Assembly: GCA_029558715.1 (NCBI GenBank)
Contig: JAKQEA010000150.1
Location: 1 to 32,454 of the forward strand
Origin: Bacteroidota bacterium
GTDB lineage: Bacteria; Bacteroidota; Bacteroidia; Chitinophagales; Chitinophagaceae
DNA: 32,454 nucleotides
Direction of reading: 5' to 3'
This document shows positions 9,105 through 18,022 of this stretch, piece by piece. The position numbers and the translations under genes are program-made. Under the pieces are notes generated by a model. That model saw nothing but the letters and a program-made list of their open reading frames with translations. It was not told where the DNA came from and searched no databases. Position 1 is the stretch's first letter. Each line of letters begins with the position of its first letter.

Positions 9105-10502
9105 TTAAATCTTACCCACCATTTTTTCTGGTTTTACCCATTCGTCAAATTGCTCAGGTGTAACATAGCCCAGTTTCACAGCCATTTCTTTTAAAGTGGT
9201 TCCTTGCTTATGTGCTTTTTGTGCAATTTCTGCTGCTTTGTAATAGCCGATCCTGGTATTGAGCGATGTAACCAGCATCAATGAATTGTCAACATGTTTT
9301 TTGATATTAGCTTCTATTGGCGCCAAACCGATAGCACATTTATCATTAAATGACACACAACCCTCACCAATCAGCCTGGCACTGTGGAGGAAGTTGTAAA
9401 TCATAACAGGCTTGAACACATTCAGTTCAAAATGGCCGTTAGCGCCACCCACACTGATGGCCACATCATTACCCATCACCTGTGCAGCGATCATGGTTAA
9501 TGCTTCACATTGAGTGGGATTTACTTTACCTGGCATGATAGAAGAACCCGGTTCATTATCCGGTATAAAAATTTCACCTATGCCACTTCTTGGCCCTGAA
9601 GACAACATGCGGATATCGTTGGCGATCTTCATCAGGCTTACGGCTATTGTTTTTAATGCGCCATGCGCTTCTACAATAGCATCATGCGCCGCCAGCGCTT
9701 CAAATTTATTTTGCGCAGTAACAAAGGGATGCCCGGTGAGTGCCGCAATAAGCCTGGCCACCTTTTTATCATAGTCGGGCGGAGTGTTAATACCAGTCCC
9801 TACAGCGGTACCACCTAATGCCAATTCGCTTAAATGCGCTAATGAATTGTTTATAGCCTTTAATCCATGATCCAGTTGTGATACATAACCACTGAACTCT
9901 TGTCCAACAGTAAGTGGTGTGGCATCCATAAAATGGGTGCGACCGATCTTCACCACTTTCATGTATTGCTTGCTTTTTTTTGCCAGTGTATCTCTCAATT
10001 TTTTGATACCTGGTATAGTTGTTTCCACCAATATCTTATAGGCAGCAATATGCATAGCCGTGGGAAAGGTATCGTTGGATGATTGTGATTTATTTACATC
10101 ATCATTTGGGTGCAGAAATTTTTCTTTATCGGTAAGTTTGCCCCCTTTAAGTACATGACCCCGATAGGCGATTACTTCATTTACATTCATATTGCTTTGC
10201 GTACCGCTGCCTGTTTGCCATACCACCAGCGGGAAGTAGTCATCAAGTTTACCTTTTAAAATTTCGTCACAAACCCTTCCGATCAGCACGGATTTATTTT
10301 TTGGCAGCACACCTGCCTCCTGGTTAGTAATGGCGGCAGCCTTTTTTAAATAAGCAAAAGCCCGGATGATCTCTTTGGGCATACGGTTAATATCCTGTGC
10401 AATTTTAAAATTATCAATGCTGCGTTGTGTTTGTGCTCCGTAGTAGGCATCGGCGGGGACCTTTACTTCTCCCATCGTGTCTTTTTCTATCCTGTATTCC
10501 AT
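9105..10502 (-). CDS. fumC: Fumarate hydratase, class II
   Basis: A 465-residue cytoplasmic TCA-cycle enzyme interconverting fumarate and malate without an iron-sulfur cluster. Family signatures are [13 protein letters not shown] (98-110), [11 protein letters not shown] (141-151), [12 protein letters not shown] (186-195, His 190) and the superfamily loop [11 protein letters not shown] (319-329) carrying the catalytic serine. The length is normal for the class, and it covers the full protein from the N-terminal [13 protein letters not shown] to a basic C-terminus. Aspartase and argininosuccinate lyase share the loop, but the overall sequence fits fumarase. Its promoter -7 box is at 10535-10542 and a hairpin terminator lies 50 nt past the stop, so it is probably monocistronic. 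It is divergent from the fucosidase. Confidence 0.97.
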   Translation of the reverse strand: MEYRIEKDTMGEVKVPADAYYGAQTQRSIDNFKIAQDINRMPKEIIRAFAYLKKAAAITNQEAGVLPKNKSVLIGRVCDEILKGKLDDYFPLVVWQTGSGTQSNMNVNEVIAYRGHVLKGGKLTDKEKFLHPNDDVNKSQSSNDTFPTAMHIAAYKILVETTIPGIKKLRDTLAKKSKQYMKVVKIGRTHFMDATPLTVGQEFSGYVSQLDHGLKAINNSLAHLSELALGGTAVGTGINTPPDYDKKVARLIAALTGHPFVTAQNKFEALAAHDAIVEAHGALKTIAVSLMKIANDIRMLSSGPRSGIGEIFIPDNEPGSSIMPGKVNPTQCEALTMIAAQVMGNDVAISVGGANGHFELNVFKPVMIYNFLHSARLIGEGCVSFNDKCAIGLAPIEANIKKHVDNSLMLVTSLNTRIGYYKAAEIAQKAHKQGTTLKEMAVKLGYVTPEQFDEWVKPEKMVGKI

Positions 10503-10534
10503 AAAAAATGATTAAAAGAGTAAATTTTTCGCAG

Positions 10535-10542
10535 CAAAGGTA
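10535..10542 (-). promoter_or_regulatory. TAnnTTTG -7 box for fumC
   Basis: On the minus strand TACCTTTG is an exact consensus match, 32 nt before the fumC ATG. The implied leader is about 28 nt and A/T-rich. Confidence 0.6.
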
Positions 10543-10621
10543 GCGGAATTGGATTGTTGAAAAACAGGAATTAGGTCCATCTGCAGGATGATTTTCCTCT
10601 GTTTCTTTACGGGATTAATCG

Positions 10622-10629
10622 TAACATTG
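10622..10629 (+). promoter_or_regulatory. Possible -7 box for the fucosidase, near-leaderless spacing
   Basis: TAACATTG matches TAnnTTTG at seven of eight positions and ends only 5 nt before the ATG at 10635. If used, the transcript would have almost no leader. Weak evidence on its own. Confidence 0.3.
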
Positions 10630-10634
10630 ATATA

Positions 10635-12056
10635 ATGAAAAAGCTGGTTTTACTTTTAATAATAATTATCAATAGCTGGTTCTTGCCAGCTCAAAAGCAG
10701 GAGATTCCCGCACCTGCAAAGCAACAACTGATGTGGCATGAAATGGAGTATTATTTCTTCATTCATTTTGGGCCAAATACATTTACGGATAAGGAATGGG
10801 GACATGGAGATGAACCGGAGGATATTTTTAACCCTTCAGCACTTGATTGCAGGCAATGGGTAAGGGTGGCCAAAGCGGCAGGAGCAAAAGGAATCATCAT
10901 CACTGCCAAACACCATGACGGATTTTGTTTATGGCCCAGCAACTATTCTACACATACTGTACGGGAAAGTAAGTGGAAGGATGGGAAAGGCGATGTGCTG
11001 AAAGAATTATCATTGGCTTGTAACGAGGGGGGATTAAAATTCGGCGTTTATATCTCTCCCTGGGACAGGAATCACCCGGACTATGGTACCGAAAAGTACA
11101 ATGAGGTATTTGTAAGTATGATGAAAGAGATATTTACCAACTATGGCCCCATCTGGGAACTATGGTGGGACGGTGCTAATGGTGAAGGGCCCAATGGTAA
11201 GAAACAAGTGTATGACTGGAGCAGGTTTAAAGAAACGGTAAAGAAACTATCACCTAATACTCTTGTGTTTAGTGATGTCGGACCCCATATCCGCTGGGTT
11301 GGCAATGAAAAAGGTATTGCAGGTGAAACAAACTGGAATAACCTGGACACGGTCGGATTTACCCCGGGGCTTGGAGCACCTTCTACAGATACTCTGAACA
11401 AAGGAAATATAAATGGCAAAGCATGGATACCAGCTGAGTGTGATGTAAGTATTCGGCCCGGATGGTTCTATCATGTGGCCGAAGATGATAAAGTAAAAAC
11501 ACCGGTAGCGTTGTTTCAGTTATATCTGAAATCAGTAGGCAGAGGTGCCAATCTTTTGCTGAATGTGCCACCTGACAGAAGGGGATTAATACATGAAAAT
11601 GATTCAGCAGCATTGGTGGATTTTGAGAGACTTCGGAGTAAGAGTTTTGCTGAAAACCTTGCACGAAAAGGGGGAGGTTATTTTATTCCACATAACGGCC
11701 GCAGATCTGCCCCTGCATTAAATGATAGAAAGGTTTCAACTGCTGAAACTATCTCTATTGTCAATCTGCAATCAATGGGAATTGAATTTGCCGCTGAAAA
11801 GAAAATTAATTGTATTGTGATAAGAGAAGACCTGAGTAGGGGACAGGCATGTGCAGGGTTCAGGTTGTTATTAATGAATAAAAAAAATGAGCTTGTTTCA
11901 GAAATAAAGGGCACCACTATCGGACGTAAAAGAATCATCACATTTCCTGCGACAGAAGCAGGCATGATTGGCCTTGTTATCGACAGTCAGAAAATACCCA
12001 CCCGGATAGCAGAGATAGAGGCATATTTAATAGATGATTTATTAGTAGAAAAATAA
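10635..12056 (+). CDS. Secreted alpha-L-fucosidase, GH29 family
   Basis: A 473-residue exported glycosidase. A signal peptide (1 to about 20, ending PAQ) leads into a TIM barrel with the GH29 hallmarks: FFIHFGPNTF (41-50), AKGIIITAKHHDGFCLWPS (84-102) and WELWWDGAN (174-182), in which D179 is the expected nucleophile. A C-terminal beta-sandwich (about 340-470) follows. There is no T9SS domain, so a periplasmic location is likely. GH29 enzymes release alpha-linked fucose from glycans with retention of configuration; linkage preference cannot be read here. There is no SusC/SusD pair nearby, so it is not part of a recognisable polysaccharide utilisation locus. The 232-nt space after it contains nothing recognisable. 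Confidence 0.92.
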   Translation: MKKLVLLLIIIINSWFLPAQKQEIPAPAKQQLMWHEMEYYFFIHFGPNTFTDKEWGHGDEPEDIFNPSALDCRQWVRVAKAAGAKGIIITAKHHDGFCLWPSNYSTHTVRESKWKDGKGDVLKELSLACNEGGLKFGVYISPWDRNHPDYGTEKYNEVFVSMMKEIFTNYGPIWELWWDGANGEGPNGKKQVYDWSRFKETVKKLSPNTLVFSDVGPHIRWVGNEKGIAGETNWNNLDTVGFTPGLGAPSTDTLNKGNINGKAWIPAECDVSIRPGWFYHVAEDDKVKTPVALFQLYLKSVGRGANLLLNVPPDRRGLIHENDSAALVDFERLRSKSFAENLARKGGGYFIPHNGRRSAPALNDRKVSTAETISIVNLQSMGIEFAAEKKINCIVIREDLSRGQACAGFRLLLMNKKNELVSEIKGTTIGRKRIITFPATEAGMIGLVIDSQKIPTRIAEIEAYLIDDLLVEK

Positions 12057-12288
12057 TGAAAACATTGTACTGGTGAAAAAAGGGAGTATGAAAAGGCGGC
12101 CAGAAAAATATTGCAATCTCTTTCCTATGACATATAAGGAGTAAGAGAGGAGAAAACAGCGGCTTTATCCTGAAGCATAGTGCAGGCGCTTTACCATACA
12201 ACTTTGAATTGGAGGCATCTTTTACTTATGAGATCATTATTTTCCTGAAACGCTGATACGATACAGAAACTGGTACCTGTGTAAATGA

Positions 12289-13068
12289 TTATTTACCGGT
12301 GAAGTTTGCCTTTCTTTTTTCTAAAAAGGCCGCCGTACCTTCTTTCATGTCTTCTGTGGCGAACGTATTTCCAAACTCTTCAATCTCCAATGCATAGCCA
12401 TCTTTGGTTTCGTCAAACACTGCATTGGCCGCTTTGATACAACCTGCTACTGCAAGCGGGGCTTTACTATTAATAATATCAAGTATTTTTTTGGTATGAT
12501 CCAATAATGTTTCGGCAGTGGTAACATAGTTAACTAATCCCAACTGTTTGGCCTCACTGGCATCTATCATATGTGCACTCATGAGCAGTTCCATAGCTTT
12601 TCCTTTGCCAATCAGCTGCACTAAACGTTGAGTGCCACCATATCCGGGTATCAAACCGAGGTTAACTTCCGGTTGACCAAATTTTGCATTTTCGCTGGCT
12701 ACTCTAAAGTGGCAGCTCATAGCCAGCTCGCAACCTCCGCCTAATGCAAAACCATTTACAGCACCTGCAATTGGCTTTGATGAATTTTCAATTCTTGTAA
12801 ATGTATCCTGCCCTCTTTTAGCCATCGCCATCGCCTGTTCTTTATTCAAGCCACCAAACTCTGTTATATCAGCTCCTGCAACAAATGCTTTTGGACCCGC
12901 ACCGGTAATAATGACTGATTTTATCTCAGCATTGTTTTCAATTTCATCTAACACGGTATTCAAATCAGTGAATACATCTTTATTCAAAGCATTTAATTTA
13001 TCAGGCCGGTTGATGATTACAGTTAATATACCGTTTTCCAAAGTCGTAAGCAGTGTAGTATAACTCAT
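12289..13068 (-). CDS. Enoyl-CoA hydratase/isomerase (crotonase) family protein
   Basis: A 259-residue cytoplasmic crotonase. The oxyanion-hole segments are AFVAGADI (61-68) and NGFALGGGCELAM (105-117). Both acid-base glutamates of true enoyl-CoA hydratases are present: E114 in GGGCELAM and E134 in QPEVNLGLIPGYGGTQRL. It should therefore hydrate short- or medium-chain 2-enoyl-CoA in fatty-acid or butanoate metabolism. I start at ATG 13068; an upstream in-frame TTG at 13104 would overlap the likely promoter region (TATCTTCG, 13086-13093). It follows the transglutaminase-like gene by 36 nt and may be read with it or from its own promoter. A metabolic tie to the upstream three-gene set is not evident. 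Confidence 0.92.
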   Translation of the reverse strand: MSYTTLLTTLENGILTVIINRPDKLNALNKDVFTDLNTVLDEIENNAEIKSVIITGAGPKAFVAGADITEFGGLNKEQAMAMAKRGQDTFTRIENSSKPIAGAVNGFALGGGCELAMSCHFRVASENAKFGQPEVNLGLIPGYGGTQRLVQLIGKGKAMELLMSAHMIDASEAKQLGLVNYVTTAETLLDHTKKILDIINSKAPLAVAGCIKAANAVFDETKDGYALEIEEFGNTFATEDMKEGTAAFLEKRKANFTGK

Positions 13069-13085
13069 GATTATTTTTTCTGTGT

Positions 13086-13093
13086 CGAAGATA
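13086..13093 (-). promoter_or_regulatory. Possible -7 box for the enoyl-CoA hydratase gene
   Basis: On the minus strand TATCTTCG matches TAnnTTTG at seven of eight positions and ends 17 nt before the ATG. That spacing is close to the 18 nt seen for terC, lspA and the B12 protein gene, which supports the shorter start and an independent promoter. Confidence 0.4.
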
Positions 13094-13104
13094 GCAAGAA
13101 ACAA

Positions 13105-14058
13105 TTATTGCTGTTGTTGCATTTCCATGAAACGGCGGTAAGAATTATCAGAGACGCCGGGATTATTAACCTGGTATGAAAAAACAGGAGTGGCAGGCTG
13201 TTCTTCTTCCAGTGTACTATTATTTATTATCACAGATACTTCAAGTTTGTGCTCTGAGGAACCTTTGTAAGTGCCTTTCACCGGAGTGCAATCAGTAAAG
13301 CTTCTGCCGATAGCCAGTCGTACATGACGATCACTTACGATGCAGTTATTAGTGGGGTCAAACCCCAGCCAGCCATAAAATGGAATATAGGCTTCCACCC
13401 AGGCATGTGTAGCTCCTTCGCCACGCAGTTCATGATTTTTTGGACAAATATAACCGCTTACATAGCGGGCCGGAATGCCTACCAGGCGAAGCATTACCAG
13501 TAGAATGTGTGCAAAATCCTGGCAGACGCCGGCCTTTAATTTCCATATCTCATCCACTTGTGTTTCCACACTGGTAATTCCTTTTTTGTATTCAAAGGAG
13601 TCATATACAAAAGCAGACATTTGTTGTGCAGCAGCAAATGGTGTTACTGCTTCATTCATCATTGCTTTGACTACCGCAGACACTTCATCGTGGGCCTCAA
13701 AATTTTCCTGCAGCATAAAATCCATATAGGGGAACTGCTCACGGATAACTACGAGGTTATCCCATTGAGTTTCCGGGGCTGTATCACTGACAGGTAGTTG
13801 CACTTCCTTAGTGATCACTTCAATATTGGATTGAATGGAGAGTTCTGTATGCGGTTTAATGACTGAGAATATACCCACTTTATTGCCGAAATAATCAGTA
13901 AAAATTTCAACAGCGGGATGATGTGTAATGATTAGTTCATGTTTTTTTACTTCCTGTTGTTCATCATTAATAGGAAAAAGCATTACCTGGTTAGCACTAT
14001 CAATCACGGGGGAAGGGTAGGTGTAACGGGTGATATGTTTTATACGGTACTCTGGCAT
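13105..14058 (-). CDS. Transglutaminase-like cysteine peptidase, bacterial N-terminal type
   Basis: A 317-residue protein. Residues 1 to about 85 form the bacterial transglutaminase N-terminal beta domain (YRIKHITRYTYPSPV, then the NQVMLFP segment). The catalytic core carries the triad: C179 in KAGVCQDFAH, H218 in GATHAWVEAY and D234 in LGFDPTNN. No signal peptide is visible, so it is probably cytoplasmic. This family normally sits beside alpha-E and circularly permuted ATP-grasp genes, exactly as here (20-nt gap to alpha-E). By analogy the ATP-grasp would form an amide bond that this enzyme cleaves or transfers; the product is unknown. CAACTTTG 5 nt before the ATG resembles a -7 box, so an internal promoter is possible. 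Confidence 0.92.
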   Translation of the reverse strand: MPEYRIKHITRYTYPSPVIDSANQVMLFPINDEQQEVKKHELIITHHPAVEIFTDYFGNKVGIFSVIKPHTELSIQSNIEVITKEVQLPVSDTAPETQWDNLVVIREQFPYMDFMLQENFEAHDEVSAVVKAMMNEAVTPFAAAQQMSAFVYDSFEYKKGITSVETQVDEIWKLKAGVCQDFAHILLVMLRLVGIPARYVSGYICPKNHELRGEGATHAWVEAYIPFYGWLGFDPTNNCIVSDRHVRLAIGRSFTDCTPVKGTYKGSSEHKLEVSVIINNSTLEEEQPATPVFSYQVNNPGVSDNSYRRFMEMQQQQ

Positions 14059-14078
14059 GTGTACAAAGTTGTGGTAAT

Positions 14079-15014
14079 TCAGGAATTACCAAAATAATAT
14101 TGATTAAAGGCAGCTGCTATTCCAAATAACTCCTGCCGGGTTTGGTACAAAAAATTTCGTAAGCCTTCACTGTCAGAAAGCCTGATACTGCTATACTTTA
14201 CATTATTCATGGCACGACCTATTAAGAATTCCAGTTGTTTGTAACTTTCCGGCAGACTTTCTGATTCCAGCCGTTCAAAATAGCGGAATAATTGTTTCAG
14301 GCAATAAGAAACAGAGTGAGGAAAATTATCGTTATATAAAACCTGTTGTAAAACATGATCTGCCTGAAAGTTTCCCCGATGTGTTTTCAAATATAATTCG
14401 TAGCCAGAAAGAGAATATAACAGGTAGCGCAATGCCGGCACCTCTACTGGTTGCTGCAAATTATAATTCAGTTCAGTAAGTTTGATATTAAGCATATCTG
14501 CCGAAAGGATTGCTCTTTCCAGGAATTTTCCAATATTGAGATAATTAAAGCCTTCTCCACGAGCCATTGTGATATCAACTGTTCCATGATATAGCATACC
14601 ATGATAGATAAGTGAATCCAGTGCTGTTACCGGATCGCCCTGCTTTACCTGTACATGAATATTTTTATCCCTGATTAAATGATAATAATCATTCAGGCAT
14701 TGCCATACTTCTTTGGTGATATGATCTTGTACGGCTCTGGCATTTTCCCTGGCCCGGGTAATATTGTTAAATACAGAAGCACCATTGTTCCGGTCCAGTA
14801 ATAAATGCTCAAGCACTTTTGGAGAATCATTTCCAATGGCCTGAATTTCTTCTTCAGAAGCGTCACTATAGCTTCTGAGCAATGGCTGCCAGCTGAAATC
14901 CTGCACTTCATCCTGTGATGAAATGTAATTAGTACGAAGCAGCCGCAATGTCCCGTTGGTTCTTTCCATATAACGGGCCATCCAGAAAACAGAATCAGCA
15001 ACACGGCTCAACAT
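14079..15014 (-). CDS. Alpha-E domain-containing protein
   Basis: A 311-residue, all-helical protein with the family N-terminus MLSRVADSVFWMARYMERT, full length for the family. The domain is named for its conserved acidic helical motif and has no proven activity. It almost always occurs with circularly permuted ATP-grasp and transglutaminase-like partners, sometimes fused to the ATP-grasp. Here it lies between them, 29 nt after the ATP-grasp gene and 20 nt before the transglutaminase-like gene, so the three are very probably cotranscribed. No signal peptide or membrane segment is seen. Confidence 0.92.
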   Translation of the reverse strand: MLSRVADSVFWMARYMERTNGTLRLLRTNYISSQDEVQDFSWQPLLRSYSDASEEEIQAIGNDSPKVLEHLLLDRNNGASVFNNITRARENARAVQDHITKEVWQCLNDYYHLIRDKNIHVQVKQGDPVTALDSLIYHGMLYHGTVDITMARGEGFNYLNIGKFLERAILSADMLNIKLTELNYNLQQPVEVPALRYLLYSLSGYELYLKTHRGNFQADHVLQQVLYNDNFPHSVSYCLKQLFRYFERLESESLPESYKQLEFLIGRAMNNVKYSSIRLSDSEGLRNFLYQTRQELFGIAAAFNQYYFGNS

Positions 15015-15043
15015 TTTCTATCAGTTAGTTTTTATTAATTGAT

Positions 15044-16489
15044 TTACCCTAATACCCATGTGTCTTTGCTCCCTCCTCCCTGCGATGAGTTAACCACCAG
15101 CGAACCTTCTTTCAAAGCTACCCTTGTTAATCCGCCGGGCACAATATCTATCCCCTCTGGCCCGTATAATGCATAGGGCCGAAGGTCAACCCTCCTGGGT
15201 TGTAATACCCCGTTTATATAGCAGGGTGCAGATGATAAACTGATAATTGGCTGAGCGATAAAACTTCTTGGGTCTTCTTCAATAGCTTCTTTAAAAGATT
15301 CCATTTCTTCTTCCGTAGCAGCGCTGCCGATCAGCATTCCATATCCGCCTGATTCATTGGTTTTCTTTATCACCATCTTATCCATATTCTCAAAAACCAG
15401 TTTTCTGTTTTCGGGTATAGCCAGCTGGTATGTAGGCACATTTTTTAAAATTGGCTCTTCATTCAGGTAGTATCTTATCATTGCTGGCACATATGAGTAT
15501 ACCGCTTTATCATCTGCCACGCCATTGCCCATTGCATTTACAATAGCAACATGCCCTGTTCTGTAAGCGCCATATATCCCCGGTACTCCCAGCATACTAT
15601 CAGGCCGGAACACAAGGGGGTCAATAAAATCATCATCTACCCTCCGGTAAATAACATCTACCTGTTTCAGGCCAGTAGTTGTTTTCATGTATACTTTATG
15701 ATTGTCGACGACGAGGTCACTGCCTTCTACCAGTTCAATACCCATCAGTCTTGCCAATGTGGTGTGTTCGAAATAAGCGGAGTTATAAATTCCCGGCGTA
15801 AGTAATACAACAGTGGGGTCACTTTTTTGGCGATTGGCCAATCCTACAAGGTTTTTTAACAAGAGATCGGGGTAATCTTTGACAGATCTTACGTTATTCT
15901 TGGGAAGCAGATCAGGAAAGATGCGGTAAGTGATACTCCGGTTCTCCAGCATATAGGAAACTCCTGATGGAGTTCGCAAATTATCTTCCAGTACATAATA
16001 AGTACCATCATGATCACGAATCAGGTCAATCCCGGAAATGTGTGTATAAATATCAAAGGGTACTTCCACATTTACCATCTGGCGTATAAAATTGGGACAG
16101 GAGTAAATGAGTTTGGCCGGAACAATACCATCTTTGATAATGAATTGCTGGTTATAAATATCCTTCAGGAAAATGTTCAATGCTTTTAACCGTTGTTTGA
16201 TTCCTTCTTCAATATGTTTCCATTCTGCAGCTTCCAGTATGCGTGGAATAATATCAAAAGGGAATATTTTTTCAATGCCTTCACCACTGCTGTACACAGT
16301 GAAAGTAATACCCTGGCTCATAAATAATTTTTTGGCCAGTTCGTCTTTATGTGTCATTTCATCAGATGACAGATTCTGTATAGCAGACACAAAATTCCGG
16401 TAGGCAGGGCGGATGCCATCCTTTCCAAACATTTCATCCCACACACGGGGTTGTACATTATAGTTAGCTAACAGGGAATGTCCTTCCAT
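15044..16489 (-). CDS. Circularly permuted type 2 ATP-grasp protein
   Basis: A 481-residue cytoplasmic protein of the circularly permuted ATP-grasp family. Recognisable blocks are WDEMFGKDGIRPAYRNF (17-33), VIYRRVDDDFIDP near 285, a MVIKKTNESGGYGM lysine and glycine-rich ATP-binding strand-loop near 370, and the late QPRRVDLRPYALYG segment near 430. It ends with an SSQGGGSKDTW motif. ATP-grasp enzymes ligate a carboxylate to an amine through an acylphosphate; the substrates of this branch are unknown. It is the first gene of the alpha-E/transglutaminase operon. A perfect inverted repeat lies immediately upstream of the ATG (16491-16506), a candidate control point for the operon. Confidence 0.93.
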   Translation of the reverse strand: MEGHSLLANYNVQPRVWDEMFGKDGIRPAYRNFVSAIQNLSSDEMTHKDELAKKLFMSQGITFTVYSSGEGIEKIFPFDIIPRILEAAEWKHIEEGIKQRLKALNIFLKDIYNQQFIIKDGIVPAKLIYSCPNFIRQMVNVEVPFDIYTHISGIDLIRDHDGTYYVLEDNLRTPSGVSYMLENRSITYRIFPDLLPKNNVRSVKDYPDLLLKNLVGLANRQKSDPTVVLLTPGIYNSAYFEHTTLARLMGIELVEGSDLVVDNHKVYMKTTTGLKQVDVIYRRVDDDFIDPLVFRPDSMLGVPGIYGAYRTGHVAIVNAMGNGVADDKAVYSYVPAMIRYYLNEEPILKNVPTYQLAIPENRKLVFENMDKMVIKKTNESGGYGMLIGSAATEEEMESFKEAIEEDPRSFIAQPIISLSSAPCYINGVLQPRRVDLRPYALYGPEGIDIVPGGLTRVALKEGSLVVNSSQGGGSKDTWVLG

Positions 16490-16490
16490 A

Positions 16491-16506
16491 CGTAAATGAA
16501 TTTACG
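16491..16506. promoter_or_regulatory. Perfect inverted repeat just before the ATP-grasp start (candidate operator)
   Basis: CGTAAAT and ATTTACG are exact inverse complements separated by two bases. The repeat ends 1 nt before the ATG of the ATP-grasp gene, so a bound repressor or the RNA hairpin would cover the ribosome entry region of the operon's first gene. No regulator gene is next to it. The function is inferred only from symmetry and position. Confidence 0.45.
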
Positions 16507-16563
16507 AAAGAAAAAATAAGGGCTTATTTCTTTGTGGAAGTAATCGTTATAGTCACCGGTGTA

Positions 16564-16971
16564 TCAGAAACTACGGTTCTCTTTTACCCAGGCTGTAATA
16601 TACTCACTGATTTCAGAAGTAGGTGTACCGGGGGCAAATAATTTTCCAACTCCCAGTTCATGCAGCTTATCCATGTCATCTTCAGGAATGATACCACCGC
16701 CCGTTAGCAATACATCATTTAGGCCTTTCTGCTTCATCATATCAATTAGTTTCGGGAAAACAGTCATATGTGCGCCCGATAATATGCTGATACCGATAGC
16801 ATCAACATCTTCCTGTAAAGCTGCATTAACAACCATTTCCGGAGTTTGACGAAGACCAGTATAAATTACTTCCATACCCGCATCTCTTAAAGCAGTGGCA
16901 ATTACTTTAGCACCACGGTCATGACCGTCAAGTCCCACTTTGGCTACCAAAACTCTGATAGGTCTGTTCAT
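16564..16971 (-). CDS. Stand-alone cobalamin (B12)-binding domain protein, methylmalonyl-CoA mutase C-terminal type
   Basis: A 135-residue protein consisting only of a B12-binding Rossmann domain. The DxHxxG ligand motif is present as LDGHDRG (14-20, with H17 the expected lower axial ligand of cobalt), followed by SILSGAH and LTGGGIIP, which contact the nucleotide tail. This matches the C-terminal domain of methylmalonyl-CoA mutase. The TIM-barrel partner is not in the window, so it must act with a subunit encoded elsewhere or as a stand-alone carrier. Start chosen at ATG 16971: the in-frame TTG at 16992 lies inside the -7 box. The ATP-grasp gene follows after 74 nt. Confidence 0.9.
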   Translation of the reverse strand: MNRPIRVLVAKVGLDGHDRGAKVIATALRDAGMEVIYTGLRQTPEMVVNAALQEDVDAIGISILSGAHMTVFPKLIDMMKQKGLNDVLLTGGGIIPEDDMDKLHELGVGKLFAPGTPTSEISEYITAWVKENRSF

Positions 16972-16989
16972 CTGGTAAAATTGAGAATA

Positions 16990-16997
16990 CAAAATTA
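16990..16997 (-). promoter_or_regulatory. TAnnTTTG -7 box for the B12-binding protein gene
   Basis: TAATTTTG on the minus strand matches the consensus exactly and ends 18 nt before the ATG at 16971. The same octamer and spacing occur before the TerC-like gene at 28-35. Confidence 0.62.
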
Positions 16998-17027
16998 GGT
17001 TGTTTCAACTATGGGAGTGTAAATTAC

Positions 17028-18020
17028 ATGATGCAATACAGAAAGTTTGGGAATACAGAATTGCGGGTAAGTGAGGTAGGTTTCGGAGCCTGGGCTATTG
17101 GTGGCGGTACCATGATTGGTAAAACAGCTATTGGCTGGGGAAATACCGACGACATGGTATCAGCTGAAGCTATTCGGGCTGCGCTTGAAGTGGGTGTCAA
17201 TTTTTTTGATACCGCAGATATTTATGGACTTGGACATTCTGAAAATCTGCTCGGAGATATAATTAGTAGGAACAAAGAAGTCCTCATCGCCACTAAAGTT
17301 GGTAATGTATCCCGGAATGAGCAATTTACTTTTGATTATTCAAAAGAATATATCCTGCAGGCCTGCGAGAATTCCCTTCGCCGGCTAAAAAGGGATGTGA
17401 TAGATTTCTATCAGTTGCATACAGCCAGGCTGCAACATTTGCAACGGGGAGAATGTATTGAGGCTATGCTGAAACTGCAGCAGGAAGGGAAAATCCGTTA
17501 CTGGGGTCTCTCCTTAAACACTTTTGATCCATTGCCTGAAGCGGAGTATCTGTTACAGCACAACTTGGGTAATGGATTTCAGCTTGTATTGAATTTATTG
17601 AATCAGCGAAGTTTGCCATTCTTGAAAGCTGCCGGAGAAAAAGGTTATGGCATCATTGCCCGCATGCCATTGCAATTTGGCTTACTAACGGGAAAGTTTG
17701 ATAAATTAGTCTCATTCCCGGATAATGACCACCGGAAAAACAGGCTGATACCTGCTATTATTGATACCTGCGCCAATGCGCTGGCACCGGTTTGGACATT
17801 ATGTGAGAAATATAATTGTACTAAGACACAACTGGCTTTAAGTTATGTGCTGAGCTACCCGGAAGTGTCGGTTATCATTCCCGGCATCCGGACAAAGGAA
17901 CAGGTGGCAGGTAATACGACTGGATTGTTCAGGTTAGCCACTGAAGACAGAGAAATGATTGAGAAACTTGGTGCAAACGAGTTCGTTTCAACTATGGAAC
18001 TTATACAGGCACAAGGCTGA
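17028..18020 (+). CDS. Aldo/keto reductase family oxidoreductase
   Basis: A 330-residue NADPH-dependent reductase with a (beta/alpha)8 barrel. The catalytic tetrad is visible as D61 and Y66 (FFDTADIYGLGHSE), K90 (VLIATKVG) and H131 (DFYQLHTA). The late SVIIPGIRTKEQVAGN segment is the usual cofactor-phosphate binding region. Two ATG codons in a row (17028 and 17031) could both start it. The substrate is not predictable from sequence. It is divergent from the B12 protein gene with about 56 nt between them and ends 2 nt from the convergent glycosyltransferase gene, leaving no room for a separate terminator. Confidence 0.93.
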   Translation: MMQYRKFGNTELRVSEVGFGAWAIGGGTMIGKTAIGWGNTDDMVSAEAIRAALEVGVNFFDTADIYGLGHSENLLGDIISRNKEVLIATKVGNVSRNEQFTFDYSKEYILQACENSLRRLKRDVIDFYQLHTARLQHLQRGECIEAMLKLQQEGKIRYWGLSLNTFDPLPEAEYLLQHNLGNGFQLVLNLLNQRSLPFLKAAGEKGYGIIARMPLQFGLLTGKFDKLVSFPDNDHRKNRLIPAIIDTCANALAPVWTLCEKYNCTKTQLALSYVLSYPEVSVIIPGIRTKEQVAGNTTGLFRLATEDREMIEKLGANEFVSTMELIQAQG

Positions 18021-18022
18021 TC

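Noticed and set aside
8839-9108. Plus-strand 89-codon frame opposite the small minus ORF
   Set aside because: It runs through the fumC terminator hairpin and into the fumC 3' end, with a composition typical of a shadow frame.
11977-12201. Minus-strand frame past the fucosidase gene
   Set aside because: It overlaps the fucosidase 3' end, has low-complexity hydrophobic and His/Pro-rich content and no sign of a real start.
16515-16535. AATAAG/CTTATT inverted repeat between the B12 and ATP-grasp genes
   Set aside because: All-A/T 6-bp stem with a 2-nt loop is expected by chance in such DNA and would not be stable.
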